Below, piece after piece: positions 34,701 to 43,700 of a stretch of DNA of 64,000 bases. Made by a program: the position numbers and the translations under genes. Within the stretch, counting starts at the first letter, position 1. Each line of letters starts with the position of its first letter. The stretch is from Alteromonas_E sp965248545 (GTDB taxonomy: Bacteria; Pseudomonadota; Gammaproteobacteria; Enterobacterales; Alteromonadaceae): positions 2,604,001 through 2,668,000 of the forward strand of contig OZ252110.1 in assembly GCA_965248545.1 (NCBI GenBank), in the 5' to 3' direction. The notes beneath the pieces are model-generated. The model did no database searches and was not told where the DNA came from. It saw only the letters and a list, made by a program, of their open reading frames with translations.

Positions 34701-34880
34701 ACTTCAGCGTTAGGTTTAATACCTATGTTGATGTCAAATGGAGTTGGTTCGGAAATTCAAAGACCACTAGCAAGTGTAATTGTTGGCGGCTTAATTACAG
34801 CTACTTTATTGACGCTTTTTGTTGTACCTAGCTTGTATAAGTTTTTTTCTAAAGGAAAAATAAAAGAGATCGCGCTATAG
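31731..34880 (+). CDS. czcA: CzcA-type heavy-metal RND efflux pump
   Basis: A 1049-aa inner-membrane transporter, close to the full length of the heavy-metal efflux RND family. It begins MFNRIIDWSINNRLLVLI, has two large periplasmic loops and twelve helices. The HME signature of TM4 reads AIGMLVDGSVVMVENMF and TM10-12 hold GLAVLNGVVMVESINQRI. The central segment TEFVPELEEGTINLRV matches CzcA/CusA. It exchanges protons for divalent cations (Zn, Cd, Co) or monovalent Cu/Ag; the regulator and CDF neighbour favour Zn/Cd. Ribosome binding site GGAGG sits at the start. It ends convergent with GmtX. Confidence 0.95.
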   Translation: MFNRIIDWSINNRLLVLIALITLIASAVITIPKLNLDAFPDVTNVQVAVNTEAPGLAAEEVEQLITYPIEAVMYALPDVEQVRSISKTGLSGVTVVFKEGTDIYFARQLVFERLQAAKELIPAGVGTPEMGPNTSGLGQVFQYLLISDDESKYDSMALRSLNDWIIKLLIMPVDGVTDVLSFGGNVRQYQVNVDPSKLLSYELTQEDVVSALENNNANVGGWYMNRGQEQLVIRGTGWFESGEKGVENIQQVPVKTLNGVVVTVSDVAKVELGGEIRQGAVTMTRKANNGAVENLGEVVSGIVLKRMGSNTKATIDGINARTELINQALPEGVRFEPFYDQADLIEKAVATVVEALTLAFIFITVVLALFLMNLRATFLVLVSIPISIGIALMVMAWLGISANLMSLGGIAVAIGMLVDGSVVMVENMFKHLNRQLESSSDEANDDTKKKLKLAGKEVARPIFFAASIILVVFTPLFSFEGVEAKLFQPMAISIMLAVVSAIVVALFIVPALATFMFKRGGKERESLILKPVDILYRKLLKIALSQTKAVVFFSLSLIASAAAVLPQIGTEFVPELEEGTINLRVTLAPSSSLETALSVAPILEEKLMAFPEVTYALSRIGRAEIGGDPEPVNNIEIYIGLKPVSEWTSASNRYELQDKMERSLEAFPGLLLNFSQPIATRVDELLSGVKAQLAIKLFGSDLQVLANKGREIETAIKSIEGAKDVALEQIAGEAQLVIAPNRLELSRYGLSVGDVMEVVQDGIGGIEAGQIINGNERYDIYVRLEKEFRSNSEAIADIRLQSPTGAWVRIGDVATVSFESGPPQVRRDDVQRRVVIQANVQGRDMGSVVEDIQAAIKSEVKLPAGYSVSIGGQFESQQRAQQRLSIVVPLSLALIALLLYFAFGSVGQAMLILLNVPLAVIGGVFSLYLSGQYLSVPSSVGFITLFGLAVLNGVVMVESINQRIKDGLVPDKAIFDGATSRLRPVLMTAITSALGLIPMLMSNGVGSEIQRPLASVIVGGLITATLLTLFVVPSLYKFFSKGKIKEIAL

Positions 34881-34890
34881 CGTCTCATTT

Positions 34891-34916
34891 AGCCCCATAC
34901 AATTCTGTTTGGGGCT
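34891..34916. terminator. Terminator-like hairpin between czcA and gmtX
   Basis: AGCCCCA (34891-34897) and TGGGGCT (34910-34916) pair around a 12-base loop. It lies between the convergent czcA and gmtX genes. No T run follows, so it is a candidate only. Confidence 0.45.
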
Positions 34917-35064
34917 ATCCATGCTTCCTACTCTCAAATTAGATAGTCACATGAATGTCCTTTCATGATGTTCTAAAGCCTGTTATAGGTAATTTTAAGT
35001 TATTTTTACATGTAGTCTGACAGTGTTAAGTAATGGTTAAATTACTTGTTACGGCCTTATTAAT

Positions 35065-35718
35065 TCAGATGCCCGTTCCAATGATTTGAATAATCGTAGA
35101 TTCAAGAATCTTAGACTTTTTTAATATGTCTTTGGGAACTAGTTCATTGTCAACAATTTTGGATAAATCTATGAGACTTTCTTTATCAATTACGACAGAA
35201 TCTTTGAACTCACATAACAGTGCAACTATCACCTTATGACTGGCATCTAAAGCTTCCAAGAGGTCATTCTGGGAAAAATTCGATGTTAGCAAATGAGGCT
35301 GTTCCACCTTTTTTAATAAATTCTTATTTTTGTATTCTAGTTTTTTGATTTGATTTTGAAGGCTGGTGATCTGTGATTCTTTTGTTACTTCTAATAACGC
35401 CATAGAATATTTTTCATTCGAGTTTTTCTGACTGTTAAAGTGCTTGAGAACCTTCTCCCTATATGGGGCTTTGTCACTAACTAAAGTTGAAACTGAAATC
35501 TTATCTATTTTGTTAGGGTAACGGTTTGTCGCAATATTTATCTCTTTTTCGTTGTACTTTCTTGCGATAAAAGTTGCTAGTTGCCAAAGAGATTCAAATT
35601 GAGATTTACTTTGCTCTAAGTCTCTAAGTATTTCGAAAATGGCGTCAAGTCTTATCTTACACTTGGTAGAGTGGTATCTATTAGCGTTACTTTTGTTAGC
35701 AGGCTCAATTTTTTTCAT
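35065..35718 (-). CDS. gmtX: GmtX-like third protein of the recombination trio
   Basis: A 217-aa soluble protein, last gene of the trio. It is basic at the N-terminus (MKKIEPANKSNANRYHSTK), helical, and has a short coiled coil (about 112-140; LQNQIKKLEYKNKNLLKKVE). No catalytic motif is present. The gene begins two bases after the GmtZ stop, so it is in one operon with it. In the Gamma-Mobile-Trio and in Tn554-like elements a small accessory protein accompanies two recombinases, presumably as a DNA-binding or directionality factor. The assignment rests mainly on position, size and partner genes. Confidence 0.6.
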   Translation of the reverse strand: MKKIEPANKSNANRYHSTKCKIRLDAIFEILRDLEQSKSQFESLWQLATFIARKYNEKEINIATNRYPNKIDKISVSTLVSDKAPYREKVLKHFNSQKNSNEKYSMALLEVTKESQITSLQNQIKKLEYKNKNLLKKVEQPHLLTSNFSQNDLLEALDASHKVIVALLCEFKDSVVIDKESLIDLSKIVDNELVPKDILKKSKILESTIIQIIGTGI

Positions 35719-35720
35719 AT

Positions 35721-38700
35721 CTAGCTTATTACTTTTAGATTAGAAAGTTTTTTGAATGTCTCTTCAATGTCGTCTAGTGTTTTGTTTAATGAAATAGGGT
35801 TAGTGATATTGATGGAGGCAAGCAAGCCCTTTGTATCTGTGTCCTCAGAAGATAACTCAATTTGCTCCTTAATTAATGTTCCGAGCTCATCACCGTTGAT
35901 AAGCAGCTTTCTTCTAAATTTGTCCATTTGAGCTTTTGCTGAAGGTGTTGCGTACTCAGAGTTTGCTAAGCTATCCATTTCGCGAACCAAGGCTTTGTTG
36001 AGAGGTGTATCGGCTAATTTATTGTTTTCAAAATGGAGTATTAAGGCTTTGGGGTTCGCGACTAAAAGCTTACCGGAAACTTCGGTTGATGATTTATTTT
36101 TCATCTCCGTGACTTTGCGAGCCAGAATTTGAAATGACGCCACCCATGCGGTAATAGCAGATGCAGCCCTTTGCCTTTCTCCTTCTAACTTACTTAATTG
36201 ACCAGATGCATTCTGAGGGTAAGATTTAATTTTTTTTAACGTCGACTCTAAATGCTCGAAAGAGTCAACATGCTTTCTAATTTCTCCAAGTATTGAGGGA
36301 ATGTTATCAACCGTTTTTACCGAGTAATAACATGGTCCGCAATTGTATTCTCCAAACTCATCAATTACGTCTTTTGGGCACTTGGCACCAAAAGGGCATA
36401 TATGGGTTGGAAAATACGCAAGTTGTGAATTGTTGATGTTTTGAATTGCAATTAAGCCGCTATTTGGCATTCCTTGTCGTTCAGTTTGTGATGAGAAGGA
36501 AATCGCTCCCAAATCTCGCATTGCTGTCTCAGGCTGGGACTCAACTACATCTTTGATGTTCTTTTCCAGTGCTTTTTGTGAAAGCTGAAAATAGCGCTCC
36601 AGTAAACTATTAAAACTTTCTGGGGAGCCTTCTTCATCATTTTTTACTAACCCTTCAAGGTAGTTAAGGTCTAGCTTAATATAGTAGTAAAGGCATGCTA
36701 GAGATTCATGACCTGTTATATAATCTTTAATAGCACCAGGAGGAAGTAATGTAATTTTTTCACTAGCGACGGTAGCTCTAGTTCCATGTGGTGTATGTTT
36801 GGTTTCATATTTTGTGTGACAATAATATGCCTTAAGTATAGATTGTTTAAATAATAAACGATTGCTGTAAGGCTTTGTGATAACATTCTTTAGCTCATTT
36901 TGTCGCTGATGATAAGCTTTAATTGATACTATAGAGTCTTCTCCTAAGTTACCAACCGCAGGTAATGGTAATTCATAAAACTCTCTATAAATATCGAAAA
37001 GAAACAATAGTCTTCGGTATTGGCCCGCTACACTTGCCTCAGATAATGTCCCAGAATAAGTGTTTTTTTCATTAAAAATTTGTGTCAGCGGAGAAATTAG
37101 AGGATAGGGACTAGCTTCATCGTCATTGTAAAATATTTCTTCGATTTCGGGGTCGACAAAATCAGCAAATGATTCATATCGAAGTAGTGTGTTAATAACT
37201 CTGCTACTAACTATAGCGTTCCAGGACGTTTGCTTTACTTTGTCTGTGTTAACCAAAAGTTCATACGCTTTATTATTATTGAGTTTTTTGGTTGGTATGA
37301 CCGTACCTCTATCAATATTGATATCCGAATTTGGGAGACCAGTTTTCCACATGTTCGCGTCTAGATGTCTGATATGTATATGTCGAATACCTGTTTCTAG
37401 TGCAATAAAATTCTCAAAAACTTGTTGGAAAGTTGGGTAATAATAAGCTGAATTATTATAAGTAGTTACCGCTTCAGATGTAAAACGAGTCGGGATATAG
37501 GGTATGGGATAGCATTTGTCATCCATGTAGAAAACAGGGATAAAACCTAACTCCTCACAATCATATACCTGATCGTTTTTAGTTGCTAATCCAAGTTGGT
37601 ATAAGTTGTTTGAGACCAAATACCAATAGAAATCGCAAATAGCAGCAGTAAATGACCAAATTACAGGGAATTGTGATTTATCAAAAATCTCTTTGTTTGT
37701 ACCACTTGGTCGCTTTGATATCTTCTTGTCTAAATCTAATATAGGGTTTCTAAAATTTTTAATATTTTCATCGTGCTTGTAAAGCTCTAACCAGTCGAAA
37801 AAATCAGAAATATGTTTTAACTGGACATTGAAAGTATCAGCGTTAACTTTTTTGCCCAAATGGCGTACTAAGTCTGTTTCCCAGTCTTTATTGGAAACGT
37901 GCTCACGAGTAAAATCAGCGGGTTTTAGAGGAATTTTTTTGCTATTTAGACCTATGCTGTTGGGTAACTTTTTTTCAATGAAACTTATTAACTTATTGAG
38001 AGCTGATTTTTTTTTATATTTAGCTCTTTTAGTAACGCTGTGTTGATCTAAGTATCTGTCTATATATTCCCGCCAAAGGTTACGTTTTTCGGGAGCTGCT
38101 TTGCGAGTAGTACTTAGTTCTTTTATTTGCTTAGACAATTCTTCAAAGTTTGTTAAGGGGAGAGCACCAAAGTCATCATCCCAACTGAGCTCTTCATTCT
38201 CCATTTTGCGAATGTCTTTTAATGTAATGTCGGAAAAACGATATCTGTTAACAGCCATTAACGGACTTAGAAGTTTTTGGTTACTGTTTGCCTTAATCAG
38301 CCCGTCAGGGCATAGAGTTAAAAGAGTTGTCGGATAGTGCTCGAGCATCCAATCTGTATTGTTGGCAAAGAAAGCTTGGAAGTCTCTGGGAAGTAATACT
38401 AGCTGTTTGCAATAAGCTATTTGCAGCATTATTTTTAGCGAGATCTTTAGCTCGTTAGAAAAATCTATAGTCCACTTTTCTCGTATTTCGTCAAAGTTAG
38501 TTTTAAGAACGTTTGCTATATCACTTAAAGAAATTTCTCTTAGCTTAGAAAGAGCGTATAACTGAGATATTTGGTGGGAGTCAATTTGTAAACATTTTTC
38601 AAATACGTAAATGAAAACCAATCGTGGTGTTGCTTTATTTATTTTTTCATAGCTTGAATACGACTTAGGGCTGCTATAATGCCGAGATAAAAGAACTGAA

Positions 38701-39686
38701 AACGTGTCTTTAATCAAACTAATACTCAGCCTTTGAAATTCACTATCTGTTGGAATCACGTGAAGTTTATTTGATGAGTTATAATTTAGAGCGGGTAGTG
38801 AGTTATATTCTTCAGTTTTTACTGAGTCATTAACTTCAGGTTTTTTCCCCAATTTCCGTTCTTTACCATTTTCATCTGTTACAACAGAATCACATACATC
38901 AGCGAGCTCTTTGAGAGAATATCTACACCGTGTCGGGGAGTATGCCTTGAATCCTGCTAATAATGGATAAAAGGGTAAGGTTTTTCTATTATTGCTTCCT
39001 GTTCTTTCTGAATGAGAAAAATAAAAGCTTCGAAAGCTAGATATATCAGTTAGGTCAATATCCTCAATGCTATACCAGTCCGTCGCGATCAAGATATTAT
39101 AAGAATAATCTTTGAGGTACGTTGATCTTGTGTCTACACAACCCTTTAAGCTTTTAAATCTCTCATCTTCTATGAAAGTATTTTTAATGAGCTTCAACGT
39201 TTCTGGGTAGATTGGTAGCGCTGTTTCAATCCAACGTTTATTTTTTTGCGTTCTAGGAAACGAAAAGTTTATTGGAAGCAATACTGCTTTTTGAGCCCAA
39301 AGAGCGTAAAAGAAAACTCTTAGTCCAATCTTCAATTGCTTTTGTGCTGTTTTTACTATTTTCTTGCTTTCAGGTGGTGCAGATAGACAATTGACAACTT
39401 GAGATATCTTTTCTTGAGGCAACTCGTCGCAGGTACATAGTTCAAACATTAATTCGCACCAGTTAGTGTCAAATCCGATACTTGTTGAGCTTTTATGATT
39501 ATGAAGATACTTGAAAATTATAAGTGCCGGAAAAGTCTTCGTAGATATCACTGAAGGGGCAATTGTCTGCTCGGTTTCGATATGTGATTTAAGCACTTTG
39601 AATGAATCATCAAGTGCTGAATGGATAGCGCTTTTTAGTGCTCCACCTTCAACAATAAACTTCAGTTTGTAGGTTGAATTAAACAT
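35721..39686 (-). CDS. gmtZ: GmtZ-like giant tyrosine recombinase-like protein
   Basis: A 1321-aa protein, second of the trio. Its C-terminal third holds a tyrosine-recombinase catalytic set: Arg768 (ALETGIRHIHIRHL), His967-Arg970 (TPHGTRATVAS), His993 (YITGHESLA) and Tyr1002 nine residues after it, as in active family members. An apparent SAM-like core-binding region precedes this (about 545-650). Residues about 1097-1120 carry a CX5CX12CX2C cluster (HICPFGAKCPKD, NCGPCYY) that could bind zinc. The start lies one base after the GmtY stop. The large N-terminal region (1-540) is unrecognised. With GmtY it should cut and rejoin the island ends. Confidence 0.68.
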   Translation of the reverse strand: MFNSTYKLKFIVEGGALKSAIHSALDDSFKVLKSHIETEQTIAPSVISTKTFPALIIFKYLHNHKSSTSIGFDTNWCELMFELCTCDELPQEKISQVVNCLSAPPESKKIVKTAQKQLKIGLRVFFYALWAQKAVLLPINFSFPRTQKNKRWIETALPIYPETLKLIKNTFIEDERFKSLKGCVDTRSTYLKDYSYNILIATDWYSIEDIDLTDISSFRSFYFSHSERTGSNNRKTLPFYPLLAGFKAYSPTRCRYSLKELADVCDSVVTDENGKERKLGKKPEVNDSVKTEEYNSLPALNYNSSNKLHVIPTDSEFQRLSISLIKDTFSVLLSRHYSSPKSYSSYEKINKATPRLVFIYVFEKCLQIDSHQISQLYALSKLREISLSDIANVLKTNFDEIREKWTIDFSNELKISLKIMLQIAYCKQLVLLPRDFQAFFANNTDWMLEHYPTTLLTLCPDGLIKANSNQKLLSPLMAVNRYRFSDITLKDIRKMENEELSWDDDFGALPLTNFEELSKQIKELSTTRKAAPEKRNLWREYIDRYLDQHSVTKRAKYKKKSALNKLISFIEKKLPNSIGLNSKKIPLKPADFTREHVSNKDWETDLVRHLGKKVNADTFNVQLKHISDFFDWLELYKHDENIKNFRNPILDLDKKISKRPSGTNKEIFDKSQFPVIWSFTAAICDFYWYLVSNNLYQLGLATKNDQVYDCEELGFIPVFYMDDKCYPIPYIPTRFTSEAVTTYNNSAYYYPTFQQVFENFIALETGIRHIHIRHLDANMWKTGLPNSDINIDRGTVIPTKKLNNNKAYELLVNTDKVKQTSWNAIVSSRVINTLLRYESFADFVDPEIEEIFYNDDEASPYPLISPLTQIFNEKNTYSGTLSEASVAGQYRRLLFLFDIYREFYELPLPAVGNLGEDSIVSIKAYHQRQNELKNVITKPYSNRLLFKQSILKAYYCHTKYETKHTPHGTRATVASEKITLLPPGAIKDYITGHESLACLYYYIKLDLNYLEGLVKNDEEGSPESFNSLLERYFQLSQKALEKNIKDVVESQPETAMRDLGAISFSSQTERQGMPNSGLIAIQNINNSQLAYFPTHICPFGAKCPKDVIDEFGEYNCGPCYYSVKTVDNIPSILGEIRKHVDSFEHLESTLKKIKSYPQNASGQLSKLEGERQRAASAITAWVASFQILARKVTEMKNKSSTEVSGKLLVANPKALILHFENNKLADTPLNKALVREMDSLANSEYATPSAKAQMDKFRRKLLINGDELGTLIKEQIELSSEDTDTKGLLASINITNPISLNKTLDDIEETFKKLSNLKVIS

Positions 39687-39687
39687 T

Positions 39688-41028
39688 CTAAGCAGCTAAA
39701 CGCAGTTCGATCTCTTCGATGCGTCCTTTGTGGAATTCAAGTTGTATTTCGTCAAAGCTCATGTCATTACTGAAAAGCTTTTCATTAGCTTCTGCTACAT
39801 GTGCCTTTACCAGCTCCTCATCAATCTTTGCATATAACTCTGTAGAAGAAGGTGAGCTGTGTCCAAGGAGTTTCTGCACATATGCTATAGGTAAACCATA
39901 CACACCACCTTTTAAGGGCAGCCAATTCAATATATATGTCGCATAGGTGTGCCTTAGTGAATGAGGACTTATCCCTTCTAAATTCTGGATACCTGATATC
40001 TTTGCTGATTTTTTAAACATTTTAATTCTTGAGCTTCTATCTGAGCAAAAATAGGGGCGATTAGTTTTAGTATTAGTAAATAGAAATGGGTGGTTACATA
40101 AACTCATCCTTTCTTGAGTCAAGTATTTCGCAACGTTTTCAAAAAACAGGCTTTTAAATGGTTCTATAAGAAAAGTAGCGGTGGTTTCTCGTCCTTTCCA
40201 TGCCAATTGAGAGTACTCATCATCAGTCAAGTTGAGTTCATCTTCACTAAACTCAAATGGGCTATTCAAAGTTATTTGTTGATTTTTAAAATCGATATCC
40301 GACAAACGAAGTTGTAGTATTTCATGGCTTCGTGCTCCTGATGCAGCAAGAAGTGCGTAAATTGCTTTATCTCGATAAGAGCTGGCTGATTCTATTAACT
40401 TAACTACCTGATCAAACTCAATCGTTTTTGTGATGTAGAACTTATTTCTCTTCTTGGGTTTAGGTAATTTTAGAGCGCTAGCCCTTTGCTTTCTATTGTT
40501 TTTTATACCCCCTCTAATGAACCCAGATAGAGCTGAGTTTTTTAAGATATTCCCAATCTCAGATTTGCTTTTTATTCTCTTGGTGATGTGAAGGAATGCA
40601 GAGTCAGATATATCAATTATGCTCGCTCCTTCTATTTCATTAATTAAAATGAATTTGGTTATTGCAGCATCGATTGCAGGTAGAGAAGAGCGTTTTGTAT
40701 TCTTGTTGTGATTTAAATCAGAAGCGATTTGCTGCGTAATCTTAAATCTAGACTTTTTTCCTCGAAGCAAGAAGTTAGGATAGTTTTGCAAAATACTTTT
40801 GATTTCGTCAGGCCCGATATCGTAATTCAGTAGCTCGATATACCTTGTAAAATAGTTTAAGAACTTGACTAGGATCTGACCGTACTGCTCTATAGTGTTG
40901 TTCGCATAATTTTTATCTTTTAAAAACTCGATAAAGCGAGTAAAAGGCAAATACTCGGAGTTACCTCGGATAAGTAGAGGATCATTCAATATTGATTTTG
41001 GAGTATAGAAGGTAGGTATATATGCCAT
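39688..41028 (-). CDS. gmtY: GmtY-like tyrosine recombinase (integrase)
   Basis: A 446-aa site-specific recombinase, first gene of the trio. The N-terminal SAM-like DNA-binding part is about 25-175. The catalytic residues are complete: Arg233 (ASGARSHEIL), Lys278 (AWKGRETTA), His356 and Arg359 (PHSLRHTYATY), His390 (LLGHSSPSS) and nucleophile Tyr399 (TELYAKI). It should recognise the ATGTGGTAT arms and the GAACTG core at the island ends. Stop and start overlap or nearly touch through the trio, so the three proteins are made together. Naming follows the Gamma-Mobile-Trio; the recombinase call itself is certain. Confidence 0.85.
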   Translation of the reverse strand: MAYIPTFYTPKSILNDPLLIRGNSEYLPFTRFIEFLKDKNYANNTIEQYGQILVKFLNYFTRYIELLNYDIGPDEIKSILQNYPNFLLRGKKSRFKITQQIASDLNHNKNTKRSSLPAIDAAITKFILINEIEGASIIDISDSAFLHITKRIKSKSEIGNILKNSALSGFIRGGIKNNRKQRASALKLPKPKKRNKFYITKTIEFDQVVKLIESASSYRDKAIYALLAASGARSHEILQLRLSDIDFKNQQITLNSPFEFSEDELNLTDDEYSQLAWKGRETTATFLIEPFKSLFFENVAKYLTQERMSLCNHPFLFTNTKTNRPYFCSDRSSRIKMFKKSAKISGIQNLEGISPHSLRHTYATYILNWLPLKGGVYGLPIAYVQKLLGHSSPSSTELYAKIDEELVKAHVAEANEKLFSNDMSFDEIQLEFHKGRIEEIELRLAA

Positions 41029-41428
41029 TGTAATTCACTAAATTAAGGAAATCTTATTTAGTTATAGCAAGGCGTTTAGTCAATCATCAAGAGGCTAACC
41101 TTTTGAAATTAATACATAATATTCCGTTAATATAATCGAATGTCAAAGTTAGGATGAAAACTACATAGGAATGTGGGTTTTAATAACTTAACTCTATGAA
41201 AATTCCTTATTGTAGTTGAAAATATTATAAAAAAAGTTGAGGCCAGTGATGCTTTAATCCTGATAAATTTAAAAATCTCGCATTTTCTGAAAGTAGTAAT
41301 TCTTAAAAATTTTGAAGAATAATAAGCGACAAATCTCAATTGAGGCTGACTCAAATAAAAAGGGGGCACATGCTTTATTGACATATGCCCAACTAAAAAT
41401 TGTTGAGATCTTTTTCTGAACCTATCCT
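41029..41428. other. A+T-rich non-coding stretch between gmtY and ietS
   Basis: 400 bp. It must hold the promoter of the gmt operon (minus strand) and includes the ietAS terminator at 41355-41390. No convincing small gene was seen. Confidence 0.4.
41355..41390 (-). terminator. Intrinsic terminator after the ietAS operon
   Basis: On the minus strand GGGCATATG (41390-41382) pairs with CATGTGCCC (41372-41364) with one mismatch, and is followed by CCTTTTTA. It lies 39 bp past the ietS stop. Confidence 0.75.
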
Positions 41429-43699
41429 CTAGATCTTAAGTCTCTCTTGAACTCCAAGCTCTGATTGATACCTGTTAGGAGCCTCGTTTCTAATTGCATT
41501 ATGTATATCAATGTTTGGGTCATTTTGAGGATCCTCAATCGTTACTACTACCGCGTATTTAGTTTTGGGGTTCTTCAAAGTCCATCTCGATTCGTGAGCT
41601 ATTAGTATTTTCCAGTCTCCACCATGAATTGCACTTGAAAATGTCTTTTCCATCTTGATAACGGTGGAGTACCTATCGCTATCAAGGACAGAAGACTTAG
41701 AAAACGGAACATCTTTATATTCATTTCTATTATTCAGTTTTATTATTTTTGTGCGGATATGGGATTTGCAGTATCCACTTTTCAAAACAGCACTAGTTTC
41801 TGGAAAGAAAGATATCGTTACTTTTACTTTTATTTTGTTTCGAACTTTTCTGTTAACTAAAACTGAAGGGACGTAGAAGGGGATCTCAATCATGTCCCGA
41901 AAATCCATATCTCCTTGATATAAATAAGACTGTATGTTTTTAGTTGAATTACATAAGAATGCGACATCAGGATATCCATGTCCTTGCAAATGCATTAAAT
42001 TTTTAGTTTCGAAGTCTAATAACTCAGTTTTTTTCGCAAAATGTATTAGCATTGCTTTGACCAAGCAAGCCGAAGCACTAGGAATAAACTCGAATAGCTT
42101 TGCTGCTAAGCGAGTTATTAGAGGCGCTGAAAAACTTGTACCTCTGGCGTAAGACAAATAATCACCTGTGTTAGATAAACCCACAACATTAAGAAAGTCG
42201 TGTTGTGACCAATTATTTCCGCAGTTCCCGCCATGTGCGATTAGATCTGGCTTGTGATATCCCGAAAAGCCGGGACCTCTTCTAGTAAAAGGGGAGGGCT
42301 CTGAAGATTTCGCCATACTGCCCGTTGCATCCTCAAATGCAACAGAACCAACCGTCAAGCCTAGCATGGACTCGCCGGGCGACATTAGTCTACTCTCATC
42401 GAGATCAAAATATTTAGGGTAGCTCTCTTGTGGTAGTGGGCAGCTTGGCGACCATGGTATATTTCCAGTGCATATAACAAACAAAACATCATACTTCCTA
42501 GATAAAATATCAATTTCACTAGCTAAAAGGTGCACGATGTCATCTTTGATTGAAGCTGGAGCATATGGGTTTTGAGGTGTGCAAGAAATAGACAAATTGT
42601 AAACTCGAATTTGCTTGTGCCACTTTTCGACCGTTGAACGAATAAGTTCTATTAATTGATCAACGGTTACTTTTACTTTATTACCTAAGTCATCAAACTT
42701 ATTAATACAAACACTCAACAATTTCACGTCAGGGCTAAGGCTGCCTGTAGTTAATTGATCTTTTATAGAATCACCATAAATGATTCGGCTGCCCACAAAA
42801 GTTCCGTGTGCTGTGTTTACACCTCGATTGTCTCCAAATGGGCAGACATCTTCGATGATGCTATCAATCAAAAAGCGATTGTCTTTTTGAATCCCAGTAT
42901 CGAACATACATGCGTATGCTTTTGATGTATTTGGTGTGACGTTAATTGTGTTGTCTAAAGGTTCGCCAACACTGGCCATTTCAGTAATAATCTCATCAGC
43001 AGAGTCTAATGATTGAATAGATACAAACGACTCAGCTAAGCTTTTTAGAACAGATTTCTTTGACCTAACTCTAAGTAATGTTCCTTCCTCTCTAGGCAGG
43101 AAAGAGAGTATTTCACCATTAAGAGCTTCGACATAACTCTTAACTCCAGCATAAATCACATCGAGATCATTTGAATCTATATCGGGAAAAAGAGAAATTA
43201 ATGCATCTCCTTCGGTATTGTCTTCAGTAAAATCTAATTGAAACCTTTCGGATACCTTCTCTTCAAAAGGGATTAGAGATAATTCTTCAATAGATGCGTA
43301 TTTTGATTTCCCTTTACTTTCTGACGACTCACTATAAGTATTTAATTGTGAAACTAAGTCGTCAAATGATTCTTTAGACGTGCTAACGTGAGCAATGTTA
43401 CTCTTCGGTGACCCAACAATTTTTGAAAGTAGATTCTCCTCTAACTTTTTACCTGTTGATGTAGATACTTTTTGTTCCTCTGGTATTTCAACCTTAAAGT
43501 ATCTATTACCGATTGTTTTATCTTGTGATGTCGCGAAAATAGCCTTTAAACGATCTGCTTCGGCAAATACTTTGTGAGCATGTTTTCGGTAGCTATCCCT
43601 AGGATAAGTTCCGCCACCTCCGCCGTCATATTCTCTTTTAACGGGAGGAGCTGGTTCATCTTTGATAAAAATATGCGGCCTTTGATTTTCTACGTCCAT
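41429..43699 (-). CDS. ietS: IetS-like subtilisin (S8) protease
   Basis: A 756-aa cytoplasmic serine protease. No signal peptide; the N-terminus has a glycine run (about 26-30). The subtilisin triad is Asp267 (CMFDTGIQ), His298 (NTAHGTFVGS) and Ser522 (ARGTSFSAPL), with oxyanion Asn413 (ICTGNIPW). Residues 1-250 and 600-756 are unassigned, the latter beta-rich. It is translated directly after the AAA ATPase (one base between them). An ATPase plus subtilase pair of this kind is IetAS, first described as a plasmid stability toxin-antitoxin module and later reported as an anti-phage defence. The protease is thought to be the effector; the target is unknown. Confidence 0.82.
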   Translation of the reverse strand: MDVENQRPHIFIKDEPAPPVKREYDGGGGGTYPRDSYRKHAHKVFAEADRLKAIFATSQDKTIGNRYFKVEIPEEQKVSTSTGKKLEENLLSKIVGSPKSNIAHVSTSKESFDDLVSQLNTYSESSESKGKSKYASIEELSLIPFEEKVSERFQLDFTEDNTEGDALISLFPDIDSNDLDVIYAGVKSYVEALNGEILSFLPREEGTLLRVRSKKSVLKSLAESFVSIQSLDSADEIITEMASVGEPLDNTINVTPNTSKAYACMFDTGIQKDNRFLIDSIIEDVCPFGDNRGVNTAHGTFVGSRIIYGDSIKDQLTTGSLSPDVKLLSVCINKFDDLGNKVKVTVDQLIELIRSTVEKWHKQIRVYNLSISCTPQNPYAPASIKDDIVHLLASEIDILSRKYDVLFVICTGNIPWSPSCPLPQESYPKYFDLDESRLMSPGESMLGLTVGSVAFEDATGSMAKSSEPSPFTRRGPGFSGYHKPDLIAHGGNCGNNWSQHDFLNVVGLSNTGDYLSYARGTSFSAPLITRLAAKLFEFIPSASACLVKAMLIHFAKKTELLDFETKNLMHLQGHGYPDVAFLCNSTKNIQSYLYQGDMDFRDMIEIPFYVPSVLVNRKVRNKIKVKVTISFFPETSAVLKSGYCKSHIRTKIIKLNNRNEYKDVPFSKSSVLDSDRYSTVIKMEKTFSSAIHGGDWKILIAHESRWTLKNPKTKYAVVVTIEDPQNDPNIDIHNAIRNEAPNRYQSELGVQERLKI

Positions 43700-43700
43700 G

